DNA of 64,000 bases from Planctomycetota bacterium (lineage in GTDB: Bacteria > Planctomycetota > J058 > JAJDCP01): contig JAJDCP010000077.1 in NCBI GenBank assembly GCA_029260765.1, forward strand, positions 18,390 to 82,389, given 5' to 3'. Below the pieces are notes generated by a model. That model ran no database searches. It saw only the letters and a list, made by a program, of their open reading frames with translations, and had not been told where the DNA came from. Below are positions 1 through 6,551 of the stretch, piece by piece. A program made the position numbers and the translations under genes. Every line of letters starts with the position of its first letter. The stretch's first letter is position 1.

Positions 1-72
1 GACCTTCCACACGGTCACCCGCAACGGCGCTTGATCAGCGATTGCCTGGAACACGCTTGGATGCAGTTTCAT
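1..72 (-). CDS. Partial gene cut by left edge (N-terminal 24 residues)
   Basis: Only the first 24 codons are inside the window, beginning ATG at 72 and reading leftward (MKLHPSVFQAIADQAPLR...). A very good ribosome binding site, AAGGAGG, lies 8-9 bases before the ATG. The start sits 36 bases after the stop of the antiporter at 109-2415, in the same direction, so the two are probably co-transcribed. Too little is visible to name a family. The start call is strong; the function is unknown. Confidence 0.6.
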   Translation of the reverse strand, partial: MKLHPSVFQAIADQAPLRVTVWKV

Positions 73-108
73 CGCTATTGCCTCCTTCGCTCTCGCATTG
101 CAAATTCC

Positions 109-2415
109 TCAGAACCGCCGGCGGCGTGCGGATAGCAGCAACTTCCGCAGGGCCTCGACGTCCTGTGCCTCGATCCATTTGGTTTGAAACTTCTCTGCCT
201 GAGCGATCTGGGCGATCGCCGACAAGATCCGTAAATGCAGGTTGCGCATGTCGAAGCTGCTAGCGAGGGCAAAGACCGCATAGACCGTGTGGTTCTCCGA
301 GAAGATGATGCCCTGCTTGCTGCGCACGACCAGAATGTGAGCCCGCCCTCTGCCCTCGAGCTTGATGTGGGGGATCGCCAAGCCCCGTCCGAAGACGGTC
401 CCACCGATGTTCTCCCGTGCCTCATAGGCTGCGAGAATCTCAGGCCTGGACATGCCGATGTCTGTGCTCAGGTGCTCTGCGATGTTTCCAAGCAGCTCAC
501 CGAGTCCCATGACCTTGTCGACATCAAGGATCTTGCAGTCGGCGATGAGCTCGTCAAAACGGTCGATCTCGATGATGTCTTCCGATTCGGGAAACAGCAC
601 CGCGACCCGGTCACCCGTCTGCAGAGACAGTCCCTCATGGAACACCAGAGCTTCCTGATTCCGGGCGACCAGCAGCGGGAGGCAGGTCTGGATGGAGATG
701 GTCTCTTTGAGCGCTGCGATGTCCTCAAACTTCTGCAACTCGATGTCTTTTCTTGTGTACCTGCCCAGGGCGATCCAGCGATCCCAGTCCGTAAGCTCCA
801 CGGAACCGCCGAACAAGGTATGGGAATGCGCCTTGTCCACCAGGGAGAGGTAGCTGGAGGAGTCTTTGCCGGAGATGTGGATGTTGATTTCCGGAATATG
901 GAAGTTCTCTTTGAGGAAATTCGAAGTGATCAGATTGGTCTCGAAGTCCGGCGTGAGCACGATGGCAGTCTTCGCCTTGAAGCCGCCCGCCAGGGTGAGA
1001 ATCTCTTCACTGAGCATGTTGCCGTAGACGAATTCGATGGCTTCTTTTTTCGCCAGGGAGCAGTGCGTGTTGTTGTTCCCGATCATCTTGACTTCGTTGG
1101 CACCCTTCAGGCAGCTCGCAAGCAGCCTCGCAACAGGTCCCATGCCGAGCACCAGAATGCCGCTTCGTTGCTTGACACGTTCGAGCTCCCCACGCCGATG
1201 CAGCCAGTCTGTGGTCCACTTCAAGGTGACGGGCACCAGGGCGGTCGTGAAGATCGCCATGAAGACCAGGATAGAGAAGATGGTTTCGGAGATCAGGCCC
1301 ATTTTCAGACCGATGCCCGCGACGATGATCTCTACCGCTCCTCGCCCATTCATGCCGAAACCGATCGCCAGACCTTCTCGCCAGCCGTTGCCGCTGGGCA
1401 GGTAGAACAGCACAGTCCCGAGGATCTTGCCAACGATGGCGACCAGACAGACCACGATCAGAAAGCCGAGATCACTGGTGAATGCATCGAACGAGAACTC
1501 ATAGGCGGCCGTGACGAAGAAGATGGGGGCGAGAAAACCCATCGAGATGTCGTGGAGTATGTGCGAAACGGTCAGAAACTGCTTGCTGTTGGCTGTGCAC
1601 TTCTTCAAGAACATGCCCGCCATGAACGCCCCGATCACCGAGTGCAGTCCGAGCAGGTGCGCCAGCTCCCCGACACCGAAGGCCACGATCAAGATGGTCG
1701 TGAACACGACGCTTCGATGTTCAAAGCCCATGCGCCTCAGGAGCTTTGGAACCAAGGGGAAGATCTTGGCGCCGATGAACACGGACGCTGCGAAGAACAG
1801 CACGGCGTTCCCCGAGACCAGCGCGAGATCGAGTATGCGGAAGCCCTGGGTCTCGTGAAAGCCCGTGATGCCGGCAAAGATCACCAGGGCCGCGGTGTCC
1901 GCGAACAGGGCACCGGTCATCATCACCAGGGCGATACGCGTATCGAGCAGCTTCAAGTCGAGCAAGATGCGCGAGTTTGCGGCGAGAGCCGTCACGCCGA
2001 CGGCGGAGCCGACGAACAGGCCCCCCGCCACGCAGCGCCAGGTGCGCTCGAGGGCGTCGAGAGGAAGCGAGTTGTCCAGATAGAGATAGGTCACGGCGAA
2101 GCCCGCGACGAACGGGATCACGAATCCACCAATGGCGGTCAACAGTGCGGATCGTGAGGCCTTGAACAGCTCCTTGGGGTCGATCTCTGTGCCGATGTAC
2201 AGCATCATCAGGAAAATGCCGACATCGGCGAGTTGGGTCAGGCCCGAGTGCCGGGGAAGCCACCCTAGAAGTGGGGGGCCCAGAAGGATGCCGACGAGCA
2301 ACTCCCCGAGCATCGCGGGGTAGCCCAAGCGATGGGAGATGTAGCCCGCGGCCCAGGCACAGCTGAGGACTGCGAGAATCGCCAGAGAGAGTTCCACGGC
2401 CGCGCACTCCTCCAT
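109..2415 (-). CDS. CPA2-type cation:proton antiporter with nucleotide-binding and PTS EIIA-like domains
   Basis: A 768-residue inner-membrane protein expected to exchange Na+ or K+ for H+. Residues 1-395 form about a dozen hydrophobic segments typical of Na+/H+ exchangers (KefB/CPA2 type). Residues about 405-530 look like a TrkA-N/RCK Rossmann domain (GILVLGMGPVARLL) and about 560-620 like TrkA-C. Residues 625-768 resemble a PTS EIIA type-2 domain with the phospho-acceptor context GLAIPHIKL, giving His683. This three-part layout is known in some exchangers and suggests gating by nucleotide or phosphorylation state. The first codons (MEECAAVELSL) leave an internal GTG as an alternative start. 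The gene is divergent from an XRE regulator that carries the same EIIA-type domain. Base composition looks lower in GC than most of the window. Confidence 0.88.
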   Translation of the reverse strand: MEECAAVELSLAILAVLSCAWAAGYISHRLGYPAMLGELLVGILLGPPLLGWLPRHSGLTQLADVGIFLMMLYIGTEIDPKELFKASRSALLTAIGGFVIPFVAGFAVTYLYLDNSLPLDALERTWRCVAGGLFVGSAVGVTALAANSRILLDLKLLDTRIALVMMTGALFADTAALVIFAGITGFHETQGFRILDLALVSGNAVLFFAASVFIGAKIFPLVPKLLRRMGFEHRSVVFTTILIVAFGVGELAHLLGLHSVIGAFMAGMFLKKCTANSKQFLTVSHILHDISMGFLAPIFFVTAAYEFSFDAFTSDLGFLIVVCLVAIVGKILGTVLFYLPSGNGWREGLAIGFGMNGRGAVEIIVAGIGLKMGLISETIFSILVFMAIFTTALVPVTLKWTTDWLHRRGELERVKQRSGILVLGMGPVARLLASCLKGANEVKMIGNNNTHCSLAKKEAIEFVYGNMLSEEILTLAGGFKAKTAIVLTPDFETNLITSNFLKENFHIPEINIHISGKDSSSYLSLVDKAHSHTLFGGSVELTDWDRWIALGRYTRKDIELQKFEDIAALKETISIQTCLPLLVARNQEALVFHEGLSLQTGDRVAVLFPESEDIIEIDRFDELIADCKILDVDKVMGLGELLGNIAEHLSTDIGMSRPEILAAYEARENIGGTVFGRGLAIPHIKLEGRGRAHILVVRSKQGIIFSENHTVYAVFALASSFDMRNLHLRILSAIAQIAQAEKFQTKWIEAQDVEALRKLLLSARRRRF

Positions 2416-2462
2416 CGTTCTTTGCAGAGCCGTCTACGGTCTGCCCGGTTGGATGCAGTCAA

Positions 2463-2523
2463 GCGTTTAGTGTTTAGTGAACGATACTGCTTTGCCGTTA
2501 GCGTTTACTGTACACTGAACACG
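2463..2523. promoter_or_regulatory. Duplicated 20-bp palindromic motif, likely operator of the divergent regulator
   Basis: Two related 20-mers start 38 bp apart between the divergent antiporter and XRE genes: GCGTTTAGTGTTTAGTGAAC at 2463-2482 and GCGTTTACTGTACACTGAAC at 2501-2520. They match at 16 of 20 positions. The second is an imperfect palindrome centred on TGTACA. The spacing and position suit binding of two dimers of the HTH regulator encoded next door. Binding is inference; the repeat itself is seen directly. Confidence 0.55.
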
Positions 2524-2647
2524 GTCGTGTGCAAGCAGGTTCCCCGTCCGATTCTTGCCAGGGGACCTGGAGCTGCAGAATTCCGCCTCCGTGGAGGAAT
2601 GAGGGCGGGCCGGCGCAGCAACCGGCTGCACGATTTTCGTCACAGCC

Positions 2648-2656
2648 TGCTACTAT
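2648..2656 (+). promoter_or_regulatory. Putative extended -10 promoter for the XRE regulator
   Basis: TGC-TACTAT matches an extended -10 element (TGN then a -10 hexamer); no convincing -35 is present. Transcription would begin near 2663, just before the regulator start at 2724. A 24-codon ORF (ATG 2671, after AGGGAAG, stop at 2743-2745) overlaps the regulator start in another frame and could influence its translation. Confidence 0.35.
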
Positions 2657-2723
2657 GTAGGGAAGTCTCCATGCCGAGGGGATGGGCCTTGCACCGTGCT
2701 CAAGAGGGTCCGTCGGGAACAGC

Positions 2724-3572
2724 ATGCAATTTGGTCAGGCCCTGAAGATCTTCAGAACCGCAGCCGGTCTCGGCTTGCGGGAACTTGCGCGCAGGATTGG
2801 CGTCTCTCCCTCCTATCTGAGCCAGATTGAAAACGGCAAGCTCAAGCCTCCCCCTGCCGAGCGCATCGCGCAGATCGCCCGAGAGATCCAGATCTCCTCG
2901 CGGGTGCTGTTGGAGCTCACCGAGCGCACCAAACCCGAGGTCTTGGAGTACCTTCATGAGAGGCCCGAGGTCGGGGATCTCGTACTCGCCCTCAAGAACC
3001 TGCAGCTGAACAGGCGTGAGATCACCAATCTGACGCGCGCTCTGGGTTCTGGACGAGGCCTGATCAGCGACATTCTGGCAGCCCAGGCAGCGGCCCCGAA
3101 TCCAAGCCAGAAGGCGATCTCGGAGCTGTTGGATGAGGACCTGGTCTTTCCCCGCTCTCGATGCACGGACAGAGAGGAGATCCTGGCCTACCTGATCCAC
3201 AAGGTCTCGCAGGTCCATCCGAGTCTCCAGGAGGAAGAGATCCTGTCCTCTGTGCTGCGGCGGGAGTCGGAGGTGTCTACCGTTCTGGGCGGGGGCGTCG
3301 CTCTGCCCCATGCCCGGTTGGATCTGCTCGATCATTCCCTGCTCGCCCTGGCTCGCTCCGAGCCGGGGATCGAGTTTCCGGGCACCCCGAACAAGAAGGT
3401 GTATCTGGTCTTCCTGGTCCTCAGCCCGAGGGAGGGGCGCGAGCACCTGCAGGTGCTCTCCCAGATCGCGCAGGTCTGCCACCAGCCGGGAGTGGTCGGA
3501 GACCTGCGCAAAGCCCGTGGAAAGCGGGAGATGCTCCAGATCCTCAAGCGCGCGATGCTGGTCGCGGCTTGA
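2724..3572 (+). CDS. XRE-family regulator with C-terminal PTS EIIA-like domain
   Basis: Predicted 282-residue cytoplasmic DNA-binding protein. Residues about 4-60 are a Cro/CI helix-turn-helix (LRELARRIGVSPSYLSQIENG). Residues about 135-282 resemble a PTS EIIA type-2 domain with VALPHARLD placing the candidate phospho-histidine at His196. I chose the ATG at 2724 because the HTH begins directly after it; an in-frame ATG at 2682 would add 14 unconserved-looking residues. The matching EIIA domains here and on the divergent antiporter suggest that both proteins sense the same phosphorylation or ligand state and that this protein controls the antiporter. An inverted repeat GTCCTGG/CCAGGAC follows the stop (3573-3601). 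Confidence 0.85.
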   Translation: MQFGQALKIFRTAAGLGLRELARRIGVSPSYLSQIENGKLKPPPAERIAQIAREIQISSRVLLELTERTKPEVLEYLHERPEVGDLVLALKNLQLNRREITNLTRALGSGRGLISDILAAQAAAPNPSQKAISELLDEDLVFPRSRCTDREEILAYLIHKVSQVHPSLQEEEILSSVLRRESEVSTVLGGGVALPHARLDLLDHSLLALARSEPGIEFPGTPNKKVYLVFLVLSPREGREHLQVLSQIAQVCHQPGVVGDLRKARGKREMLQILKRAMLVAA

Positions 3573-3649
3573 GTCCTGGCGTTGAATGAGACCTCCAGGA
3601 CCAGCTCGAGGGACACCTGCGACAACTTCCTGAACCCTCTCAGGACAGC

Positions 3650-3916
3650 TCACTGTTCGGCGGATGAGACCAGACCGGTGCAGACCTGCAGCACGGGGGT
3701 GCCGGGTAGCCGGCCCTGATTGGGGTTGGTGGAGACGTCGCAGGCGTTGATGTCCTCAACGAAGGGCGCGTCGCTGCGGGCCTCGGGAACGCCCGGAGTG
3801 TCGTACAAGTGGCGGCAACAGCCGCGCACGTCCCTGGGCTGGATTGCAACGCAGCCGGTCTCGGCCCGCACCAAGCGGCAGTAGATTCGTGCCGATGGTT
3901 GCACCGTCCCCCACAC
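3650..3916 (-). pseudogene. Possible cysteine-rich gene fragment
   Basis: An 88-codon frame with strong GC bias at third codon positions, especially from codon 16 on, suggesting it is or recently was coding. The product has seven cysteines and no recognisable domain. There is no clear ribosome binding site, and the region between the XRE gene and the PEP-CTERM gene otherwise looks non-coding. It may be the C-terminal remnant of a secreted protein. I do not recognise it and rate it low. The rest of 3573-4009 holds nothing else I can support. Confidence 0.25.
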
Positions 3917-4009
3917 AGCAGCGCTGTCCGGAAGAGCTTGCCTGCCATCAGGAGCCTTGGAGGCTCAAGTCGTGGCCGGGAGCCTTCTGCAGCACTGAGC
4001 AAGGGCGGC

Positions 4010-4696
4010 TCAACACGCGTGAGAAGGAGCCTCGACCTGTGACCTGGACCCTCTCCACAGAAGGAACAAGACCATCGACAGGCAGCCTGTCAACAGGGTC
4101 GAAGGCTCGGGCACAGCTTCGAGAACCTGAATCCCGCCGATCCCCGAGGGGTTTTGTGGAGTGAATGCGGGATGCACAAACGACAGGATTCCCGACCCGT
4201 CGACCGTGACGCCAAACAGGGAGTTGTAGTTGACCCCAGAGATCCAAGAGCCCGGCCAATTGGGATTGCCGGGAGCATTCGGTGCGTTGATGCCGTTGAT
4301 CGACATGTTGCCGGTCGCATCGTATCCGCCGCCATAATAGAAGACGTCGTAGGCGCCCGGGGCCAGACCACTGATAGTGAAGGACCAGTCGGAATTGTAG
4401 GTCGCACCGTGGCCGTCGCCAAGCAGCGTTGTTTCCGGTGTCGGCGTGAAGCCGAAGGCCTTCGTCACGGTCGCAAAGTCGCCCGTGTACACGGCTCCAG
4501 AGGGGTTGCCGTCCGTGTCCAGGAGGCTCACTGGCCCATTGAAGTTGGAAATCGAGATGCCATTCCAGAAGCCCTGCACCCCGGCCGCTCCACCCATCGT
4601 GGAAGCAGGCGGGCCATATTCAGTACTGAAGTCAATGAAGAGGTCTGCCTGCAGAACAGAAACACAGACAAGGAAGCCGGCAATCAGTTTGGCCAT
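4010..4696 (-). CDS. PEP-CTERM sorting domain protein
   Basis: A 228-residue exported protein. Residues 1-18 form a short signal peptide (MAKLIAGFLVCVSVLQA). The middle is rich in Gly, Asn, Ser, Thr and aromatic residues with no lysine and looks like a beta-rich extracellular domain. Residues about 193-220 give the PEP-CTERM tripartite signal: VPEPSTLL, a hydrophobic helix, then RGSR. This motif is recognised by exosortase (EpsH/XrtA type) and associated with export to the outer surface or exopolysaccharide. No exosortase gene is in the window. The start ATG at 4696 follows GTGGGGAACC. GC looks lower than in most neighbours. Confidence 0.85.
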   Translation of the reverse strand: MAKLIAGFLVCVSVLQADLFIDFSTEYGPPASTMGGAAGVQGFWNGISISNFNGPVSLLDTDGNPSGAVYTGDFATVTKAFGFTPTPETTLLGDGHGATYNSDWSFTISGLAPGAYDVFYYGGGYDATGNMSINGINAPNAPGNPNWPGSWISGVNYNSLFGVTVDGSGILSFVHPAFTPQNPSGIGGIQVLEAVPEPSTLLTGCLSMVLFLLWRGSRSQVEAPSHAC

Positions 4697-5135
4697 GGTT
4701 CCCCACTGGGCTGGAGTGTGCCCTCAGATATAGAGCAACAATGGGCCTTGTGCAATGAAAACAAGCCCGGCGTCGTCAACGCAAGTCCGCTCTCTCGGTT
4801 GCCTCGGGTGGGAGTTTGGCTGGGGAACGCACAGCGCTGCTGATGGGCACAGCGCATCAACCTGCTTCCGCAGCCGGTGGGAGCCCACCCGCATAGCATC
4901 CACGACCTCGCGAATCCGGGACCTCCACCCTGACACCAACTCCTTGCGGCCCTGGCCCAACCAGCAGGGGGCCTCATGCCCAGTCTCGATCGCGGGCCTG
5001 CCCAACAACCTGTCCCACGTGGCTGGCGTGACCACGGAGATTCCGCAGACGCCGCGCTGACACATCAACCTCAAAGCGAAGCAGAAAAATACCGAAGTCG
5101 CCTTGGACGCTCGATTGGGGGTTGGCGGGACGGCG
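4697..5135. other. Gene-poor stretch
   Basis: No frame here shows a recognisable domain, credible start signal and codon bias together. It lies upstream of the PEP-CTERM gene and probably holds that gene's promoter, which I could not place. Together with 3573-4009 and 5137-5442 it looks like a zone of sequence decay. Confidence 0.3.
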
Positions 5136-5136
5136 G

Positions 5137-5442
5137 TCACCCGTCCGCGGCCCGCCGGTGGTCAGGTGGGTTGTGGCGTTCCAACAGGACCGGCCGGTCT
5201 TCGGTCAGACCCTGGCCGCCCGGGAAGTCCGGCTCTCTCCAAGGGCTCGAGATGGCGTCGAAGGCGACCAGGCACAGGTCGAAGCCCTTGTGGGGAGCGT
5301 TGTCGCACAGACAGACGAGTCGGCAGGGAGCTTCGCGGGCAAGGTCAAGGCGCGCTGGCAAGTCGTCAAGGATGCCCAGCCATTGTCGCGCGCTTCTGGT
5401 AGGATGCGTGGCCGAAGCATTGGTAGGAGTATGAGATGACAA
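5137..5442 (-). pseudogene. Possible gene remnant of unknown family
   Basis: A 101-codon frame whose last 75 codons show marked GC bias at third positions (LAREAPCRLVCLCDNAPHKGF...). It has no identifiable domain and no Shine-Dalgarno, and it overlaps the head of the divergent DoxX gene. It may be the C-terminal part of a decayed gene. A chance frame is also possible. Confidence 0.22.
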
Positions 5443-5879
5443 AGCCCGCTACCGGAATCCTCCACGCCATCGGCCTGCTGGTCCTGCGCGTCGGCGTCGG
5501 CGGCTTCATGATGAGCCACGGCTGGGGCAAGTTCTCGAAGGTGCTCGCAGGCAACTTCGAGTTCGCCGACCCGCTCGGCCTCGGTCCGGAGATCAGCCTT
5601 GTGTCCGCGGCCGGCGCGGAGTTCATCTGCGCGGGTCTCGTGATCATCGGCCTCGCCACGCGCTTCTCGGCGGCGGCGGTCGCGTTCACGATGGGCGTCG
5701 CCGCCTTCGTGGTGCACGCCAGCGATCCCTGGACGATGGGCGCTGGCGCGAGCAAGGAGCCGGCGCTGCTGTTCGGGATCGCCTTCCTCGCGCTCGTCCT
5801 GACCGGACCCGGGCGCATCGCGCTCGACGCGCTGATCGTCAAGCACTGGAAGAAGCGCGGCGCCCCGCAAAGCGATTGA
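5436..5879 (+). CDS. DoxX family membrane protein
   Basis: A 147-residue integral membrane protein with four hydrophobic segments and the DoxX hallmarks near the N terminus: LLVLRVGVGGFMMSHGWGKF, residues 14-33. DoxX-like proteins are linked to quinone or thiosulfate redox chemistry and stress tolerance, but most members are uncharacterised. The ATG at 5436 is preceded by TAGGAG at 5424-5429. The gene appears monocistronic and converges on the two small peptide genes, with a long hairpin in between. Confidence 0.85.
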   Translation: MTKPATGILHAIGLLVLRVGVGGFMMSHGWGKFSKVLAGNFEFADPLGLGPEISLVSAAGAEFICAGLVIIGLATRFSAAAVAFTMGVAAFVVHASDPWTMGAGASKEPALLFGIAFLALVLTGPGRIALDALIVKHWKKRGAPQSD

Positions 5880-5956
5880 AATGCGAGCGAGGCCGGCCTC
5901 CACACGTACGCGCTTCGGGCGCAGCGAGTTGAGCTTGCCGTGCTGCGGCGTGCTCT

Positions 5957-6002
5957 GCATCGCTCGCGCACTCCCCGCCGCAGTGGGAAGTGTAAGCGAT
6001 GC
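5957..6002. terminator. Long stem-loop between convergent DoxX and peptide genes
   Basis: GCATCGCT (5957-5964) pairs perfectly with AGCGATGC (5995-6002). Inside it CACTCCCC pairs with GGGAAGTG at 7 of 8 positions. The structure lies between the stops of DoxX (+) and the downstream peptide gene (-), so it could end transcription from both sides. There is no clear T-tract, so termination efficiency is uncertain. Confidence 0.5.
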
Positions 6003-6017
6003 GGTTGTTCTGGCTTC

Positions 6018-6068
6018 TTAGCCGGTCCAGCTATAGCCGCCAGCGGTGACGTGTGTCTTGCGCTTCAT
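6018..6068 (-). CDS. 16-residue peptide gene, downstream copy
   Basis: The frame encodes MKRKTHVTAGGYSWTG followed by TAA. The ATG at 6068 is preceded by GAGGAA about 8 bases upstream. It is the second member of a tandem pair with a 114-bp period; 81 of 84 bases covering the gene and its ribosome binding region match the upstream copy. In the coding part only two bases differ, and they swap Ser/Thr on either side of the conserved Trp. The product is basic at the N terminus (KRK) and ends Gly-Gly-Tyr-Ser-Trp-Thr-Gly. It is too short for a folded enzyme. A RiPP-type precursor, a signalling peptide or a phospho-acceptor peptide are options. Function is unknown. Confidence 0.7.
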   Translation of the reverse strand: MKRKTHVTAGGYSWTG

Positions 6069-6217
6069 GGTGTGTTCCTCGGGTAGTGGCGCGTTCTCGG
6101 TGGGAATGCGCCTGGTTGGTGATCTCTGCTCTCAGCCGGACCAGGTATAGCCGCCAGCGGTGACGTGTGTCTTGCGCTTCATGGTGTGCTCCTCGGGTAG
6201 TGGCGCGTTCTCGGTGG
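6020..6217 (-). repeat. Tandem duplication, 114-bp period
   Basis: Segments 6020-6103 and 6134-6217 match at 81 of 84 positions. Each unit carries a 16-codon ORF plus its Shine-Dalgarno region. The roughly 30 bp between units are not repeated. The near-identity points to a recent duplication or to gene conversion. Confidence 0.9.
6132..6182 (-). CDS. 16-residue peptide gene, promoter-proximal copy
   Basis: The frame encodes MKRKTHVTAGGYTWSG followed by TGA. The ATG at 6182 is preceded by GAGGAG at about 8 bases. It lies some 56 bases downstream of the predicted start of a sigma-54 promoter and is followed by the second copy, so the two form a dicistronic mini-operon. Compared with the other copy, Thr and Ser exchange places around the Trp while everything else is identical; this is the pattern expected when hydroxyl side chains matter. 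The nearest large genes are the divergent sigma-54 activator (6552-9320) and a kinase beyond it. No obvious modification enzyme adjoins the pair. Confidence 0.72.
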   Translation of the reverse strand: MKRKTHVTAGGYTWSG

Positions 6218-6247
6218 CGAGTAAAACGCCGGACTTGATCTCTTGGA

Positions 6248-6264
6248 TAGCACGCCCCGTGCCA
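6248..6264 (-). promoter_or_regulatory. Sigma-54 (-24/-12) promoter for the peptide pair
   Basis: The minus strand reads TGGCACGGGGCGTGCTA. It has a complete -24 element (TGGCACG) and a -12 element GTGCT (consensus TTGCW), with the GG and GC dinucleotides at exactly the required spacing. Transcription should start near 6238, running left into the two peptide genes. The divergent gene at 6552 encodes an activator with the sigma-54-contacting GAFTGA loop, so promoter and activator lie side by side. Candidate activator sites would be in 6270-6540; I could not define them. Confidence 0.78.
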
Positions 6265-6551
6265 GACTGGTGGATCGAATGTAACATACTTCTGGACAAC
6301 GAATTGTGATCCAAGATGCCGGTCTCGTGTTTGCGGGGATACGCCGCCGGTTCCGGCGTTGAGGCCGGGGGTGTGCAGATCGAGGGTCGGCTGTGTTCAA
6401 ATCGGCGCGCCCCGACTGCGAGGCCATCCCGACCCGCCGGGCTCCGCCCCGGAGGGCCGGGAACACGCCAGAGAAACTCAGGCGCGGCGTCGTCTGCCGC
6501 GAACGCAGTGCGCTCCTGATGTACACTGTGCAGAACCCCGGAGGAGCCAGG

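Noticed and set aside
235..2157. Plus-strand open frame of 640 codons
   Set aside because: Antisense shadow of the antiporter; composition is Asp/Glu/Gln/Arg-rich without a fold.
4724..5140. Minus-strand frame of 138 codons
   Set aside because: No codon bias, ribosome site or recognisable motif.
6519..6530. TGTACACTG word shared with the motif at 2509-2517
   Set aside because: A nine-base match to a common palindromic core is expected by chance; the flanks do not match.
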